This document shows, piece after piece, positions 61,709 to 64,000 of a stretch of DNA of 64,000 nucleotides (positions within the stretch are counted from its first letter, which is position 1; each line of letters begins with the position of its first letter). The notes beneath the pieces are model-generated. The model was not told the origin of the DNA. It searched no databases and saw only the letters and a list, made by a program, of their open reading frames with translations. This DNA comes from Streptomyces capitiformicae (GTDB lineage: Bacteria; Actinomycetota; Actinomycetes; Streptomycetales; Streptomycetaceae): contig NZ_CP022161.1 in NCBI RefSeq assembly GCF_002214185.1, positions 3,161,767 to 3,225,766 of the forward strand. Direction: 5' to 3'. The position numbers and the translations under genes are program-made.

Positions 61709-62923
61709 TCAGGCCCGTCTTCCGGAGACGGCCCGCAACACCAGCGCCGTCACCAGATAGGGCACCGCGAGCACGGCGAAGGCGGTGCTGTGCGCGTGGG
61801 ACCGGCCGATCGTGGCGTACGCGGCGAACACCGCGACCGTGGCGAGCTCGGTGCCCATGCTCGCCACCGAGGTGAGGGTGGCCCGGCGGGCGCCCTCGAT
61901 ACGGCTCTGCAGCCGGGCGTCGGCCAGGACGTTGACCAGTTGGAAACCGCCGAAGGCGACGGCCACGAGACCGATGCCCGCCGGTGTGCCCATCAACGCG
62001 CCCACCGACAACGCGACCGCCGAGCCCGTGAGCACCCCCGCGAGCCCGGTCGTGCCGAGCCGCTCACCCACGCCGGTCAGGAGGCTCCCGATCGTGGGGC
62101 CGACCCAGATCAGCAGAAGCAGATACGGAACCGTCTGCACGGCCACTGAGGTGTCCCGGACCAGCAGAGGCGTGTACTCGTCGAGGGCACCCCAGACCGC
62201 CCCGACGGCCGGAACGAGCAGCAGGGCCCCGCGTACGGAACGATCCCGGCGGGCTTCGGAGAGCCCGGTCCGCAGGGTGGCGAGGGTGGAGACCGGGTCG
62301 CCGCCGGGCGACACCGCTTCCCTGTGCTCGGGGAACCTGGTGGCGACCACCGAGGTCAGCACAGAGACCAGCACGCTCGCCGCGCCCACGGCCGGATAGC
62401 CGCCGAGGTCGAGCACCGGGCCGGCCAGTCCCATCGCCGCCATCACGGCGACCATCCCGGCCGCCTGGGCCCGACCGATGACACGCGCGTACCGATCGGC
62501 CGCGCCGAGCCGGTCCAGCTCGTCGTACACCAGTGCCTCCAACGCACCGGAACCGAGCGCTCCACGCACTCCCCAGAGCACGAAGCCGAGAGCGAAGGCC
62601 CAGTACGACGGCACGATCACCCAGAGCGCGAAGCCGACGCCGGTGAGCAATGGCCCCAGCCAGAGCAACATCCGCCGGGACACGGCGTCGGCCCAGGCAC
62701 CGGAGGGAACCTCCAGCAGAATCCCCGTGATCGACCACAGGGCGAACAGGGAGGAGATCTCCCAGATCGACAGACCGGCGTCGCTGAACAGCAGCGCGTA
62801 CACCGGGTAGAGCAGCACGAAGTCGTCGAGGAACGCGTAACCGTACAGCGTGACCGTCAGCCGCCGGACACCGCTGGTCCCGGTGTTCTCGGCGCCGGAC
62901 AAACGCGCAGGTGAGAGTGTCAT
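61709..62923 (-). CDS. MFS transporter
   Basis: A 404-residue major facilitator with twelve helices; the loop motif is EVPSGAWADAVSRRMLLWLG (about 70-89), a modified form of the family signature. GGGAAGG precedes the ATG at 62923. It precedes the nitrilase/monooxygenase pair on the same strand after a gap of 185 bp; a link to export of their product is possible but unproved. Sequence suggests drug/efflux type. Confidence 0.85.
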   Translation of the reverse strand: MTLSPARLSGAENTGTSGVRRLTVTLYGYAFLDDFVLLYPVYALLFSDAGLSIWEISSLFALWSITGILLEVPSGAWADAVSRRMLLWLGPLLTGVGFALWVIVPSYWAFALGFVLWGVRGALGSGALEALVYDELDRLGAADRYARVIGRAQAAGMVAVMAAMGLAGPVLDLGGYPAVGAASVLVSVLTSVVATRFPEHREAVSPGGDPVSTLATLRTGLSEARRDRSVRGALLLVPAVGAVWGALDEYTPLLVRDTSVAVQTVPYLLLLIWVGPTIGSLLTGVGERLGTTGLAGVLTGSAVALSVGALMGTPAGIGLVAVAFGGFQLVNVLADARLQSRIEGARRATLTSVASMGTELATVAVFAAYATIGRSHAHSTAFAVLAVPYLVTALVLRAVSGRRA

Positions 62924-62947
62924 GAGGCCTTCCCGAAGGGGCGATGA

Positions 62948-62969
62948 GGACGTCGGATGCACGACGTCC
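62948..62969. promoter_or_regulatory. Palindrome in the leader of the MFS gene
   Basis: GGACGTCG (62948-62955) and CGACGTCC (62962-62969) are perfect 8-bp arms with 6-bp spacer, 25 bp upstream of the transporter start. It could be an operator or leader hairpin; the adjacent Lrp gene product is a candidate ligand-binding regulator. Confidence 0.4.
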
Positions 62970-63106
62970 CAGGCGGCCCTCGGGAGGCACGACTGGTGGA
63001 TCAATGTCGCCAGGTCATAGACCCGATGGTAGGAGCAACTCTTCAACCGCCGCTACGTATTAGGTGTGGGATGAAGCGTCCGACCGAGGCGTCCGACCCC
63101 GAGCTC

Positions 63107-63559
63107 TCACGCGGGCGATCCAGAAGAAAACCGCCGCAGCAAAGGCGACAGCACAAGAACCGACTTCGTCCGCTCGACGAACGGCTCCCCGGCGATCCGC
63201 TCGAGCACCCGCTCGAAGTGCCGCATGTCGGAGGCGAAAACCTGCACCACCGCGTCGGCCTCCCCGGTGACGGTCGACGCGGCGACAACCTCCTGATACC
63301 GCTCCAGCCCCCGCTGAATGGTCTCCGGCGACGTGTTCCGCCGGCAGTAGATCTCGACGAACCCCTCGGTCTCCCACCCGAGCGCGACGGGGTCCACACG
63401 AACGGTGAATCCCCTGATGGCCCCGGACGCCCGCAGCCGGTCCACGCGGCGCTTCACCGCCGGCGCGGACAGGCCGACGAGTTGGCCGATGTCGGAGAAA
63501 GAGCGGCGGGCGTCCTCGGCGAGGGCGTGCACGATGCGTTCGTCGAGCTCGTTCAGCAC
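63107..63559 (-). CDS. Lrp/AsnC-family transcriptional regulator
   Basis: A 150-residue Lrp-type protein: helix-turn-helix at about 4-50 (LDERIVHALAEDARRSFSDI, GLSAPAVKRRVDRLRASGAI) and RAM domain at about 65-140 (STVTGEADAVVQVFASDMRH). GTG start; ribosome site weak. It is upstream of the MFS gene and downstream of a decayed amino acid permease remnant, and so may once have controlled that permease. Confidence 0.93.
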   Translation of the reverse strand: MLNELDERIVHALAEDARRSFSDIGQLVGLSAPAVKRRVDRLRASGAIRGFTVRVDPVALGWETEGFVEIYCRRNTSPETIQRGLERYQEVVAASTVTGEADAVVQVFASDMRHFERVLERIAGEPFVERTKSVLVLSPLLRRFSSGSPA

Positions 63560-63569
63560 TGCGGGTGGA

Positions 63570-63674
63570 TCACTTCTCTGGAGTCGCGACGGAGTGGGGA
63601 AGGGGGTCTGCGAGACGGGAACGGCGATAGCCGCAACCGAAGTAGAACACGAGCCCGAGGGCCATCCAGGCGCC
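63570..63674 (-). pseudogene. C-terminal remnant of an amino acid permease
   Basis: The 34 codons between guaB1 and the Lrp gene read GAWMALGLVFYFGCGYRRSR, then a short tail and a stop at 63570. The pattern (aromatic helix ending in GYRRSR-like) matches the last helix and tail of cationic amino acid permeases of the APC superfamily. No start, and no other part of such a gene, is present; the fragment begins at the guaB1 stop codon. A deletion removing most of a permease gene is the simplest reading. Confidence 0.6.
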
Positions 63675-63675
63675 C

Positions 63676-64000
<325 letters not shown>

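Overview
The window is high-GC DNA from an actinomycete chromosome, almost certainly a Streptomyces. Codon third positions are strongly GC-biased and GTG or TTG starts are common. It carries rbpA behind a sigma-R-type promoter, the sporulation pair smeA-sffA, two DasR-type operators and many Streptomyces-type conserved hypotheticals. It reads as ordinary core chromosome with some accessory insertions and losses. No rRNA, tRNA, CRISPR array, transposase or prophage gene was seen. Both ends cut a gene: an aldehyde dehydrogenase on the left and a GuaB1-type IMP dehydrogenase-related protein on the right.

Layout. 1-4.6 kb: a choline-to-betaine operon of betaine-aldehyde dehydrogenase, APC permease and a choline-oxidase-like GMC flavoenzyme. 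4.7-12.0 kb, minus strand: a three-gene condensin-like operon (kleisin-like, MukE-like and a 1547-residue SMC-like ATPase), the most unusual block here. 12.1-17.4 kb: a GntR regulator divergent from an operon of MFS carrier, DUF1445 protein and 5-oxoprolinase pxpABC, followed by a short tandem repeat. 17.5-20.7 kb: an SGNH hydrolase and two GT4 glycosyltransferases. 20.8-25 kb: HEAT and ankyrin proteins, then smeA-sffA. 25-29.5 kb: a MocR regulator divergent from yczE, then a glycerophosphodiesterase and an UMF1-type carrier. 29.6-32 kb: rbpA, fxsA and a polyprenyl-phosphate mannosyltransferase. 32-37 kb: amidohydrolase, Lrp regulator, small proteins and an acyl-CoA dehydrogenase. 37-42 kb: a DasR-type controlled GH18 chitinase, TetR regulator, Tat-exported C39-like protein, P-loop kinase and a candidate small RNA. 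42-47 kb: an EccA/CbbX-like AAA+ ATPase and two CNNM/CorC proteins. 47-52.2 kb, minus strand: a ribE-ribM-ribBA-ribH-hisE-hisG-PH gene run behind an FMN riboswitch. 52.3-64 kb: an orphan chitinase-type promoter, NAD(P)-binding protein, ROK regulator with MFS carrier, GH6 enzyme, DUF5995 protein, F420-type oxidoreductase, a flavin monooxygenase/nitrilase pair, MFS carrier, Lrp regulator, a permease remnant and guaB1.

How the genes work together. The first operon should take up choline or a related amine and oxidise it to glycine betaine, an osmoprotectant. The pxp operon imports and opens 5-oxoproline to glutamate. The rib run makes FMN precursors and imports riboflavin under FMN feedback, and may carry two histidine genes with it. 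The chitinase joins chitin breakdown to the DasR regulon. smeA-sffA acts at sporulation septa, and the condensin-like operon may be a second chromosome- or plasmid-handling SMC system. A family of short palindromic repeats sits between genes in at least five places and marks several operon ends.
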